In this document: one piece after another, positions 8,139 through 16,171 of the stretch
Position numbering within the stretch: position 1 is the stretch's first letter
Layout: each line of letters begins with the position of its first letter
Assembly: GCA_027016315.1 (NCBI GenBank)
Contig: JALWAP010000076.1
Span: forward strand, 1 to 37,866
DNA length: 37,866 nt
Source: Anaerolineae bacterium
Lineage (GTDB): Bacteria; Chloroflexota; Anaerolineae; S016-19
Reading direction: 5' to 3'
Program-made: the position numbers and the translations under genes
Notes under the pieces: generated by a model
Seen by the model: only the letters and a program-made list of their open reading frames with translations
Told to the model about the DNA's origin: nothing
Databases searched by the model: none

Positions 8139-9493
8139 GAGCGCCTCCTAACGATGATTCTCGTCCCTTCTCCCATGCGTGATTCTATCTTCAGTTCAGC
8201 ACCCAGTTTTTCCGCCCTTTCCCTCATCCCGATTAGGCCCCATGCTCCTTCTCTTCGCATAGCAGGATCAAACCCCACTCCGTCGTCCGAAACGGTCAAT
8301 TCGAACGATGAACCGTCCACCAGGACGCGCACGGACACGGTGGAGGCTTGGGAGTGTTTAATGGCGTTGTTGATGGCCTCGTAGGCAATCCTGTACAGCT
8401 CGGCTTCCTCGGACTCCGGCAGCGGACGTCCGGTTTCTCCTTCGACCTGTATGGTGATTCCATCGCTTTCCAGCGAAGACGCCAGGTCTTGCAATGCGCT
8501 CAAGATGGACTTACCCGCCAGCGCCGGAGGCCGCAGGTCCGCTATCAGGGCACGCAGGTCTTTCAGGGCCTCATGAGCGGTGCGCCGGGATTTCTCCACA
8601 AGTCTGAGCACCTGATCAGGGTCATCTTCCAGCAGCATTTCGGCGGTGCTCAGGTTCAATTCCAGGCTGAACAGAGCTTGGCTCACCGAATCGTGCAGTT
8701 CCCTGGCAAGTCGTTGACGTTCTTCCAGCAACGCCTTCGCCGCAGCGACTTCGTCGAGCCTGGCCCTTAGATCTGCCACTGCGGCCCGGGCATCGGCGAA
8801 ATAGCGCTGTGCGAAGGTCTGTCTCGCCGGGTCGGATATAGTGCTGGCGCCAACGAGAATCAACTGTGCCAGCATATCCCCTCCTCGGATGAAACGCCCC
8901 CAGTTCCGTATAAGCGGCGACCCGACCAGCCCCAACCACAACCGAATACCTGACGCAAGCGTCCAGACGGCAAAGGCGATCGCTGTGAACAAAAGCGACC
9001 TGGACTTCCCTTTCTGGTAGACGTAAAGCGTCGTCACAAGTATAAGGAGCAGGAGGGAAATCTGATACACGCCGAAAGCCAAACTGCCCCAATGGGTCAG
9101 GAACTGTGTCCTGGGACGCCACTGAGTAGAATAATCGTACCCGACCACGAAAGAGAGGAACAAAAGAAACACCAGATTATTACCTAAAATCCATCTTATG
9201 GGCTGCCGATATGACGGGAAAAGAGGATATAAGAGTGCATACGAGATCAAAATCAAAGCAAGAGTCAGCAGGGCTTGGTCGAGCACCGGCACCCAAAACC
9301 CGTGGAGCAGCCTGTACATTCCTTCCGGTGGGGTAACGAGATGGAGCAGTGCTCGCAGCGTTAGCACCAGGAAACCAAGGACAAAGATCTTGAGCTCGCT
9401 ACCATGTTTCCAGGAGTAAAATACAAGATAAGCCGTGGCTCCGGTCACCACGACCGCTTCAACAGCCGATAAAGCTACCCATGTCTCCCTCAT
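8135..9493 (-). CDS. Membrane-bound sensor histidine kinase (NarX/DegS type)
   Basis: This protein of about 452 residues has six to seven hydrophobic segments (between residues 5 and 215), a short helical linker, then a HisKA_3 dimerisation region with RQRLARELHDSVSQ containing the phosphoacceptor His267. A HATPase_c domain follows (N-box around Asn376, SDDGVGFDP at 402-410, GLIGMRERAEKLGA at 419-432). The membrane part has no large outside loop, so it probably senses a membrane or redox signal. Start choice is uncertain: ATGs at 9505 and 9493 both lack a strong ribosome site, and I prefer 9493 because a GGGGATC stretch precedes it. It is coupled to the response regulator by a 4-bp overlap. 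Confidence 0.9.
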   Translation of the reverse strand: MRETWVALSAVEAVVVTGATAYLVFYSWKHGSELKIFVLGFLVLTLRALLHLVTPPEGMYRLLHGFWVPVLDQALLTLALILISYALLYPLFPSYRQPIRWILGNNLVFLLFLSFVVGYDYSTQWRPRTQFLTHWGSLAFGVYQISLLLLILVTTLYVYQKGKSRSLLFTAIAFAVWTLASGIRLWLGLVGSPLIRNWGRFIRGGDMLAQLILVGASTISDPARQTFAQRYFADARAAVADLRARLDEVAAAKALLEERQRLARELHDSVSQALFSLELNLSTAEMLLEDDPDQVLRLVEKSRRTAHEALKDLRALIADLRPPALAGKSILSALQDLASSLESDGITIQVEGETGRPLPESEEAELYRIAYEAINNAIKHSQASTVSVRVLVDGSSFELTVSDDGVGFDPAMRREGAWGLIGMRERAEKLGAELKIESRMGEGTRIIVRRRS

Positions 9494-9505
9494 CCCGATC
9501 CCCAT

Positions 9506-9938
9506 GCATACAACCACTCTCGCCGAGCAAGTACTGATGCCACCCAACCGACAAGCCCGACAAACACCAATCTCCAAGAAGCTGTTTTTCAAGTGAGCCC
9601 GCTCCACTATACCATATGTGAAAAGTATCGAGCAAAGTAACAATGTAAAGGGTCAGCCGAATCACTCCGGAGAAACTGCATGCACAGCCCTACTTGCCTT
9701 TTCAGAGCATTGCATCTTGATATGAACGACAGATGATGTATCTGGAAGCCACTGACGAGAATCGCCACAACCAACAACGCCGATAGCACAGGATAAAGAA
9801 AAATCCCCCATCCAAGAATAAGCCTGTCAGTGCTGTTTCACCGGTTGTGCCCCCACATATGACTTTCGGCACTACAAAACGTGACCTGGCGCGATGTATC
9901 CTTTCTCCCGGAAGGTTGAAAAGCGAGGAGGTAAGCGC
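9506..9938. other. Divergent intergenic region, 430 bases
   Basis: This region separates the kinase gene (minus) from the ABC exporter operon (plus). A possible minus-strand -10 TATAGT lies at 9611-9606, with only a poor -35. On the plus strand the one clear element is GAGGAGGT (9925-9932) before the exporter ATPase. I see no gene, stable hairpin or repeat; the open frames here have no coding character. Confidence 0.4.
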
Positions 9939-10880
9939 ATGAACGAGGTAGTCCTGGAAGCAGTGGGGCTGACCAAGGCCTACGGAGACGTGCAGGCCGT
10001 GAAGGGTATCTCCTTCCGAGTGAAGCGCTGCGAGATATTCGGTCTTCTGGGCCCGAACGGCGCTGGCAAGACCACCACCATCTCCATGCTCACCGGCCTG
10101 ATCGAGCCGGACAGCGGAGAGATCCACCTGCTCGGCTCACGTTTCACCACGCACAGCCGCAGGCTGAAAGCCAGAATCGGGTTTGTGCCCCAGGAACTGG
10201 CCTTGTATCCCACGCTGTCGGGGTGGGAGAACCTGAGCTTCTTCGGTCGAATCTACGGGCTGAAGGGATCGCTACTCCGGGAGAGAATCGAGGCTGTGCT
10301 GAAGATGGTCGGGCTGAGTGAGCGTGCCGGGGACGCTGTGGAGACGTACTCCGGCGGCATGAAGCGTCGGCTCAACATCGCAGCCGGGCTCATCCATGAG
10401 CCGGAATTGCTCTTCCTGGACGAGCCAACCGTGGGTGTGGATCCCCAAAGCCGGAATGCCATCCTGGAGAGCGTGAAGGAGTTGAAAGAGCACGGGGTCA
10501 CCATCATCTACACCACCCATTACATGGAAGAAGCCCAGCGTCTCTGCGACCGGGTGGCCATCGTGGACGAAGGCAGGATCATCGCCCTGGATACGCCCGC
10601 GGCGCTTATCGAGCGGGAAGGTATCGGCATGATCCGGGTGAGAATTGGGGAAGGAGACTTTGCTCCCTTCGCTGAAAGAATTGCTGCACTGCCTGGGGTA
10701 AAACGGGTCTATCGCCAGGACGGGTGGAACATCGTGGAGGCCGCCAATGCCAGGGAGACGTTCGTCGGCATAGTGGAGACCGCCGTCCGGTTGAACGTTC
10801 CGGTAGAGGCGGTGGAGATCCTGGAGCCGAATCTGGAGACTGTCTTCCTGAAACTGACTGGCAAGGCACTACGGGACTGA
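9939..10880 (+). CDS. ABC-2 exporter ATP-binding subunit (LnrL/CcmA-like)
   Basis: This 313-residue ATPase has Walker A GPNGAGKT (38-45), Q-loop Gln85 (VPQELALYP), signature YSGGMKRR (137-144), Walker B LLFLDEP (157-163) and switch His194 (TTHYMEEA). The C-terminal 80 residues form the usual exporter extension. The ATG at 9939 is preferred because GAGGAGGT lies 6 bases upstream; the frame is open upstream to 9894. It starts an operon with a permease gene (30 bases later) and a histidine kinase/response regulator pair. This gene order resembles lipopeptide and antibiotic resistance modules such as LnrJK-LnrLMN, so export of an amphiphilic compound is the likely role. Confidence 0.94.
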   Translation: MNEVVLEAVGLTKAYGDVQAVKGISFRVKRCEIFGLLGPNGAGKTTTISMLTGLIEPDSGEIHLLGSRFTTHSRRLKARIGFVPQELALYPTLSGWENLSFFGRIYGLKGSLLRERIEAVLKMVGLSERAGDAVETYSGGMKRRLNIAAGLIHEPELLFLDEPTVGVDPQSRNAILESVKELKEHGVTIIYTTHYMEEAQRLCDRVAIVDEGRIIALDTPAALIEREGIGMIRVRIGEGDFAPFAERIAALPGVKRVYRQDGWNIVEAANARETFVGIVETAVRLNVPVEAVEILEPNLETVFLKLTGKALRD

Positions 10881-10910
10881 ACAGGTGAGCTTGCCGAAAG
10901 GGAGGTGGGA

Positions 10911-12182
10911 ATGCTGTATCATATCTACGCCATGACGATCAAAGACCTGAAGATACTCCTGAAGGACAGGGCAGGAATGGCGATACTTTTCCTCATGCCA
11001 GCCATGTTTATCCTGGTCATGAGTGTGGCCCTCAAAGGGGTTTTCGAACCGGGAGGCAACGACACCCCGGTGCGCTTGCTGGTGGTGAACCAGGACAGGG
11101 GCAACCTGGCTGCTCAGGCCATTTCTGACCTGGAGGCACTGAAAGGATTGGAGATCGTGCGGGAGGTGGACGGCCGGACGTTGAACCGGGAGGAGGCCGA
11201 GCGGCTGATAGTGGATGGCGACTATCGGGTGGCACTGGTGTTTCCCCCCGATTTCACGGATCGGGTGGAACGATCGGCCACGGACGAAGACGCTGGGCCA
11301 GCGGAGGTTTTCCTCATTGCCGACCCGGCCAGCAGCACGAGCTTCCTCGCCCCGATCCGTGGCACAATCGTGGGGATCGTGGAACGCCGCGCTGAAATCG
11401 CCAGGGCTGGCATTCGCATAGAAGCATCTATCTCCGATGCCGCGTCGAAGCTTCCACCGGAGCAGGCGACAGCGCTAAAAGAGATCGGCAGGCGGATCTC
11501 CAAAGCCATGGCAGAAGACTCCTCAATTCAAAGCTCCTGGCTGAAGGTCGAGGTGGTCGCTCCGGCGGAATTCAGGGTGAAGCGCTTCCCCAACTCCGTT
11601 GAGCAAAACGTCCCTGGCTACACCATCTTCGGTGTCTTTTTCATCGTCCAGACCCTGGCTACGTCGCTGCTTCGAGAGAAGCAGGAAGGGACGTTCCGCC
11701 GCCTTCTGACCGCGCCGATCTCCAAAAGCGCCATACTCCTGGGCAAGCTTCTACCATGCTACCTCGTCACCTTGATCCAGGTGACCTTGATGTTCGGCAT
11801 AGGTGTGGTAGCGTTCCACATGGGTCTCGGCCACGCTCCCGGGGCGCTGGTGGCGGTGACGCTGGCAACCGGGCTTGCCGCTACGGGGCTTGGCCTGATG
11901 GTGGCCGCGCTTGGCAAGACCCCGGAACAGGTCGGCGGGCTCAGCTCCCTGTTGGTGCTCACCATGGCTGCCTTAGGGGGCTCCATGGTGCCGACTTTCG
12001 TCATGCCACGCTTCATGCAGGTACTATCGCGCCTGACCCCGCACGCCTGGGCACTGGAGGGATACCAGAACGTCATCGTCCGGGGGTTGGGGTTCTCCTC
12101 CGTCGTCCCGGACGTGGCAGCGCTGCTGGGATTCGCTGCGGTTTTCTTCGGCGTCGCCTTGTGGCGTTTCCGGTTCGATTGA
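10911..12182 (+). CDS. ABC-2 type export permease
   Basis: This protein of about 423 residues has the ABC2_membrane_3 layout. One TM lies near residues 20-40, a long extracytoplasmic segment follows (to about 220), and then five TM segments in the C-terminal half include the conserved REKQEGTFRRLLTAPIS cytoplasmic motif and a final TM. The ATG at 10911 follows GGAGGT closely; a GTG at 10905 would overlap that site. It is the membrane partner of the ATPase encoded 30 bases upstream and is followed after 19 bases by the kinase gene. The conserved TPHAWALEGYQ motif near the last TM supports the drug/lipid exporter branch of the family. Confidence 0.92.
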   Translation: MLYHIYAMTIKDLKILLKDRAGMAILFLMPAMFILVMSVALKGVFEPGGNDTPVRLLVVNQDRGNLAAQAISDLEALKGLEIVREVDGRTLNREEAERLIVDGDYRVALVFPPDFTDRVERSATDEDAGPAEVFLIADPASSTSFLAPIRGTIVGIVERRAEIARAGIRIEASISDAASKLPPEQATALKEIGRRISKAMAEDSSIQSSWLKVEVVAPAEFRVKRFPNSVEQNVPGYTIFGVFFIVQTLATSLLREKQEGTFRRLLTAPISKSAILLGKLLPCYLVTLIQVTLMFGIGVVAFHMGLGHAPGALVAVTLATGLAATGLGLMVAALGKTPEQVGGLSSLLVLTMAALGGSMVPTFVMPRFMQVLSRLTPHAWALEGYQNVIVRGLGFSSVVPDVAALLGFAAVFFGVALWRFRFD

Positions 12183-12201
12183 AAGGTGGTACAATTGAGC
12201 C

Positions 12202-13404
12202 ATGAAGCTTAACGTGTGGCGCGGTAGGGCAAAAGACCCACTCCTCACTCTGACGGCGCTCGTGACGGCAGTTGGGGTTGCGATTCTGACGTTCGTCCTG
12301 ACCCCGCAGGGGAACAGGCGGTGGATCGTGGCAGGGCTTTCCCTCCCGTTCATCCTGCTGTTGGTTCCCCTGGCCCAGGAGGCGCAATGGGGCATTGGGA
12401 CAAAACGGCTTCTTCTCGCTGTGCAGGCGGCCATCGTCGCCTTGCTGATGGCCGCCGTGCCGGAGGCAACATCGCTCCTGCCGATACTGTATTTCTTGCT
12501 CAGCGCCATCGCCATGATGTTCCTCCACCGGAGGGAGGGTTTGAAATGGGTCGCAGGCTTCGCAGCGGTCTCGGCCATTTTCTTCGTGCGCCGCTGGGGG
12601 GTGCTGGACGGGCTTATCTCACTGCTCCCGTATACCGGAGGGTTCCTCTTTTTCGGGGCCTTTGGGTACGCCCTGGTGGAGGCAGAGGCAGCCCGGGAGG
12701 AAAGCCAGCGCCTGCTGGACGATCTGCAGGAGGCGCACCGCAAGCTTCAGGAGTACACGAAGCAGGCGGAGGAGCTGGCAGCCGCTAAGGAGCGCAACCA
12801 ACTGGCGCGGGAGCTCCACGACACGCTGGGACACAGGCTCACCGTCGTGGCAGTTCACCTGGACGCTGCCCGTCGGCTCGTCCACAGGGAGCCTGACAGA
12901 GCAGCAGAGGTGATCGGAGCCGCCAGGGAGCAGGTGAGGGAAGCGCTCAGCGAGCTCCGGAGCACTGTGGCGACCCTGCGTCATCCATTGTCGGAAGAGT
13001 CGCTCCCCCGCGCTCTGACGAGCCTGGCTGAACGTTTCTCGGACGCCACGGGGATCGAGGTATCGCTGGATGTCCCCCGTGACTGGCCTGCCCTACCCCA
13101 GGAGATCCGCCTTGCCCTGTACCGCGTGGGACAGGAAGCATTGACCAACGTCCAGAGGCACGCGAGAGCTTCCAGGGTATGGCTGCGTCTGCGACGGGAT
13201 GGCCAGTACGTGAGGCTGGTCGTGGAGGACGACGGCGCAGGCATCCCGTCAGGGGCGGCGGAGCGCGGGTTTGGCCTGCGGGGAATGCAGGAGCGGATGG
13301 AAAGGCTGGACGGGGAGCTTTCGGTGGGCAATCGCCCCGGAGGTGGGACGAGGCTTGAAGCCCGCCTGCCCTGGAACCACGCTATCGGAGGGAAAGATGG
13401 GTGA
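12202..13404 (+). CDS. Membrane sensor histidine kinase (DesK/LnrJ type)
   Basis: This 400-residue kinase has four to five hydrophobic segments (about 14-33, 41-58, 69-107 and 117-158) with almost no outside loops. A coiled coil (about 163-197) follows, then the HisKA_3 box ERNQLARELHDTLGHRL with phosphoacceptor His206, and a HATPase_c domain (Asn316, EDDGAGIP 342-349, GFGLRGMQERM 356-366). Intramembrane-sensing kinases of this kind usually detect membrane-active compounds and are linked to exporters, as here. The ribosome site AAAGGTGG is rather far (about 12 bases) from the ATG. The gene overlaps the response regulator by 8 bases (13397-13404). Confidence 0.93.
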   Translation: MKLNVWRGRAKDPLLTLTALVTAVGVAILTFVLTPQGNRRWIVAGLSLPFILLLVPLAQEAQWGIGTKRLLLAVQAAIVALLMAAVPEATSLLPILYFLLSAIAMMFLHRREGLKWVAGFAAVSAIFFVRRWGVLDGLISLLPYTGGFLFFGAFGYALVEAEAAREESQRLLDDLQEAHRKLQEYTKQAEELAAAKERNQLARELHDTLGHRLTVVAVHLDAARRLVHREPDRAAEVIGAAREQVREALSELRSTVATLRHPLSEESLPRALTSLAERFSDATGIEVSLDVPRDWPALPQEIRLALYRVGQEALTNVQRHARASRVWLRLRRDGQYVRLVVEDDGAGIPSGAAERGFGLRGMQERMERLDGELSVGNRPGGGTRLEARLPWNHAIGGKDG

Positions 13405-14053
13405 TCCGATACGCGTCCTGATAGTGGACGACCAGCGGCTCATGCGCGAGGGGTTGCGCATCCTACTGGAACTGGAGCCGGACATAGAGGTGGTAGGAGA
13501 GGCGTCCAACGGTGTAGAGGCCGTCTCCCGGTACGGCGAGTTGAGGCCGGATGTGGTGCTCATGGACGTGAGGATGCCCGTGATGGACGGGGTGGAGGCG
13601 ACCAGGAGGCTGACGGACGAGGACCCTTCGGCCAGGGTGATCATCCTCACAACTTTCGACGACGATGCCTACGTGTTCGATGGACTCCGGGCAGGCGCGC
13701 TCGGATACCTGCTGAAAGATGTCTCCGGATCCGAGCTGGCGGATGCGATCCGCACAGTGGTGGAGGGAGGGGCGCTCATAGAGCCCTCTGTGGCCAGGAA
13801 AGTGGTAAAAGCGTTCGCCAGCCTCTCTCCACGCCAGCGCGCCACGGAACCAGTGCTGGCGGAGCCACTTTCGGAGCGGGAGAAAGAGGTGCTGCGGCTT
13901 CTGGCACGGGGGTTGAGCAACCGTGAGATTGCAGAGCGTCTCTTCCTGGCCGAGGGGACGGTCAAAAACTATGTAACATCCATCCTCCAGAAGACCGGAG
14001 CCAGGGACAGGACGCAGGCTGCAATCCTGGCAAGGGAGTGGGGGTTGATCTGA
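13397..14053 (+). CDS. NarL/LuxR-family response regulator
   Basis: This 218-residue regulator has a receiver domain with Asp11/Asp12, phosphoacceptor Asp57 (VVLMDVRMP), Thr85 and Lys107, and a LuxR-type helix-turn-helix (about 152-212) with SNREIAERLFLAEGTVKNYV. The ATG at 13397 is supported by GGAGGGAAAG just upstream, and the gene start lies inside the end of the kinase gene. It is the last gene of the exporter operon and is expected to activate transcription from the operon's own promoter. The upstream gap 9506-9938 is where its sites should lie, but I could not identify a convincing inverted repeat there. Confidence 0.95.
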   Translation: MGDPIRVLIVDDQRLMREGLRILLELEPDIEVVGEASNGVEAVSRYGELRPDVVLMDVRMPVMDGVEATRRLTDEDPSARVIILTTFDDDAYVFDGLRAGALGYLLKDVSGSELADAIRTVVEGGALIEPSVARKVVKAFASLSPRQRATEPVLAEPLSEREKEVLRLLARGLSNREIAERLFLAEGTVKNYVTSILQKTGARDRTQAAILAREWGLI

Positions 14054-14385
14054 GTGCACGTGCCAGCAGGCTTTACCCGTTACACTGCCAGAGTAAGCTA
14101 CCCTCCTTGTGACCGCCCGGTGGATCACTACCAGCGCGGCTACCGATGACCCGCAGTTGTCAAATCTGGAGATCGAGGTTTGAAGGGAGAGCCTCGAGAA
14201 CGTCTCTTTTGCTCTCCTGAAGCGTTTCTGTACTGCCAAATCGTACGTGTAGTGCGGTATCAGGAACTTCGCGAGGCGTAACGAACCCAGTGGTGGCAAA
14301 TGATGGGCGCGTTCCAGCGTCCCGTCCAAATCCCACGGGATCGGGCGGCATGTATACTGGATAGGTTTCGCACCTTACCAACGCG
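14054..14385. other. Gap between response regulator and IS110 transposase
   Basis: These 330 bases hold the downstream side of the insertion sequence. I see no T-run terminator after the response regulator and no terminal inverted repeat, which IS110-type elements usually lack. A minus-strand open frame of 73 codons (14381-14160) has no recognisable motif and no ribosome site. The true element end probably lies within the last 100 bases next to the transposase stop, but cannot be fixed without an empty site. Confidence 0.35.
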
Positions 14386-15621
14386 CTATGCGGTTGATTC
14401 TCTCCTCAGCCAACGTTCCACCTCTTCCGGAGGTGCGATGTTGCGGGGGTATTTTGGATTGAGTTCGATCCGCTTCAACTCCTGTCCAATACCCATCCGC
14501 ATCAGGTAGTATCGGACGAACTGAGGGCGGGTCATACCGCCGCGCTGGCTCTTGCTCAATCGCCAGGCCCAGGAAAGGAACTTGTAGGCGATCCGTTCTT
14601 CGCTGTATTGGCGATACGGTTGTTGCTTGGTCAGCACGTGCCAGAGGATGACCAACAGCTTTCGGGCAATGACTACAATGGCATCGTTCGGGTGTTTGCG
14701 CCGGGTCAGGCGCTGAAACACTTGCTTCCAGAAGGGATCGGAGCGCACTGCGCTCCAGGCTGCTTCCACCAGGGCGTGGCGTAGCTCCTTCCGCCCTTCC
14801 TTGGTGATGGGCTTGGCCCGGTGTTTTGTGCCGCTCTGCTCTACGCCTGGTGCCAAGCCTGCATAGCTGATCAGATGTTTTGGAGAAGGAAAGCGATGGA
14901 TGTCTCCGATGGCAGCTAAGGTTGTCATCGTGGTAATCAAGCCAAAGCCTGGAAGCTGCATCAAGTACATGGCTTGAGAAGCCCAGGGTTCCTGGTGGCT
15001 GAGTTCGGCAATCTTGTCAGTGATGTGCGCGATCTGCTGCTCCAGGTAGTGGAGGGTTTCCAGGTCCAATTCCACCTGGAATCGCTCCATGTCGGTAAGA
15101 GCATCCTTCCAGGAAGTGGTTTCAGGAGTGAAGCGTTTACCCTTGGGGTGTCCCAAATGGTGGCTGTGGGAGACGCTATGAAGGCGGTTGGCGACTTTGG
15201 TGTGCATTCCCACTAGGCGACGACGTTGGGTCATCAGTTGGCGGAGTTCTCGCACGTGGTGAGGAGGCACCCATACTTCTGGGATCAAGTTTGCCGCCAG
15301 GAGACGGGCAAGGATCAGGACATCACTTTTGTCCGTTTTGCGGCGGCTCTCGGCGATCTGGCGGACTTTGCGTGCGTGAGCCACCTTGACTTCTGCGACT
15401 AAAGGGGATAGCATGTCGTAGACGTGGTAGGCGTTGGTGGTGGCCTCAATGACCACCACGTCGGTGGGGAAGAGGTGCTTCTGAGCCCAGTTGGGAAGGC
15501 GATCGTTGTCTATCCGTCGTGGGGGAAGGAGCACCTCTCCATCCCGGTTCACGGCAGCGGCCACTGCATAGTGCTTGTGTAGGTCCAGAGCAACATATCG
15601 AGGTTGGCTGGAAGCGTTCAT
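14386..15621 (-). CDS. IS110-family DEDD transposase/recombinase
   Basis: This intact 411-residue protein has an N-terminal RuvC-like DEDD domain with Asp13 (ALDLHK), Glu60 (VVIEAT) and Asp98/Asp101 (KTDKSD). A C-terminal Transposase_20 domain follows, starting around MQLPGFGLIT and continuing through YAGLAPG and the region HRAKPITKEGRKELRHAL, which holds the family's conserved features. In characterised members this enzyme works with a bridge RNA that pairs with both target and donor DNA. The ATG at 15621 follows GGAGGTAAGCC, a good ribosome site. No frameshift or stop interrupts the gene, so the element may be active. Confidence 0.93.
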   Translation of the reverse strand: MNASSQPRYVALDLHKHYAVAAAVNRDGEVLLPPRRIDNDRLPNWAQKHLFPTDVVVIEATTNAYHVYDMLSPLVAEVKVAHARKVRQIAESRRKTDKSDVLILARLLAANLIPEVWVPPHHVRELRQLMTQRRRLVGMHTKVANRLHSVSHSHHLGHPKGKRFTPETTSWKDALTDMERFQVELDLETLHYLEQQIAHITDKIAELSHQEPWASQAMYLMQLPGFGLITTMTTLAAIGDIHRFPSPKHLISYAGLAPGVEQSGTKHRAKPITKEGRKELRHALVEAAWSAVRSDPFWKQVFQRLTRRKHPNDAIVVIARKLLVILWHVLTKQQPYRQYSEERIAYKFLSWAWRLSKSQRGGMTRPQFVRYYLMRMGIGQELKRIELNPKYPRNIAPPEEVERWLRRESTA

Positions 15622-15639
15622 GGCTTACCTCCGATGGTG

Positions 15640-15801
15640 TGTAGGATGCGGGGCGTGCTTTTGGGGCAAAGGGAATATCTACCGATTCGGGCTCGAAGCC
15701 CAGACGAAAGTCCATCGGGCGGCCAAGTAACACCTTCGGGCTTGGTGTCCCATAGCCTAGGACGGCCTGCCCCATACCTCCGCCCCTTGGGTATCCCGAT
15801 G
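15640..15801 (-). ncRNA. Candidate bridge RNA region of the IS110 element
   Basis: The 160 bases upstream of the transposase are rich in short stems: GGGCT/AGCCC (15689-15701), a longer GCCC...GGGC stem with an inner GAC/GTC pair (15698-15720), and AACACC/GGTGTC (15729-15749). The octamer AGCCCGAA (minus strand) occurs in two of these. In IS110-group elements the bridge RNA is encoded just upstream of the transposase. The strand, exact ends and guide loops are not determined; the GAAA loop at 15706-15709 reads as a GNRA tetraloop on the plus strand, which leaves direction open. Confidence 0.35.
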
Positions 15802-15986
15802 GCGAGTCTTACTCTCCATAAGGATACCACACGCTCCGCATCCGGGTACATGATAGTAACCCTCAAGTACAGATCGGGAATACCATAGTCCGCAATTTCT
15901 TTACATGGGATTACCGAAGCCCGGGAATCACCAACACTTGCAGCGAGTCCGTGGAGAAGTCTTCCCAAACGGCAGGACCCAATCGC

Positions 15987-16015
15987 TTGCCCAATGGCGC
16001 AAAAAACCGTAGAAT
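15987..16015 (+). promoter_or_regulatory. Promoter of the BTAD-type activator gene
   Basis: TTGCCC (15987-15992, 4 of 6) and TAGAAT (16010-16015, 5 of 6) are exactly 17 bases apart. The transcript would start near 16022 and have a leader of about 150 bases. Apart from this promoter and the IS-proximal RNA candidate I see nothing definite in the gap 15802-16171. Confidence 0.5.
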
Positions 16016-16171
16016 AGACAGTGGCAGGACGAAAGAGGGAACAGCCGGAAAGGCCTTCTTGGCAGCCGAAGCGGCATTTTCCGCCATCATTCGCTCCGCC
16101 GGAAGCAGAGGAAAGGGCACCTCATAGCTTCGTTGTTTCCCGTCGTTGGAGGTCATCAGGAGCAAGAAGCG

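Larger units (their letters stand above)
14386..15801 (-). mobile_element. IS110-family insertion sequence (ends not determined)
   Basis: The element is defined by its transposase gene and the structured upstream region. IS110 elements carry no clear terminal inverted repeats and make no obvious target duplication, so I cannot place the ends by eye; the stated span is a minimum including the candidate RNA region. It lies between two unrelated operons and interrupts no recognisable gene. Confidence 0.6.

Noticed and set aside
14160-14381. A 73-codon minus-strand frame just beyond the transposase, possibly an interrupted gene
   Set aside because: I looked for a matching other half across the insertion sequence (15622-16165, minus strand) and found no recognisable protein. 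There is no ribosome site or domain, so interruption cannot be supported.
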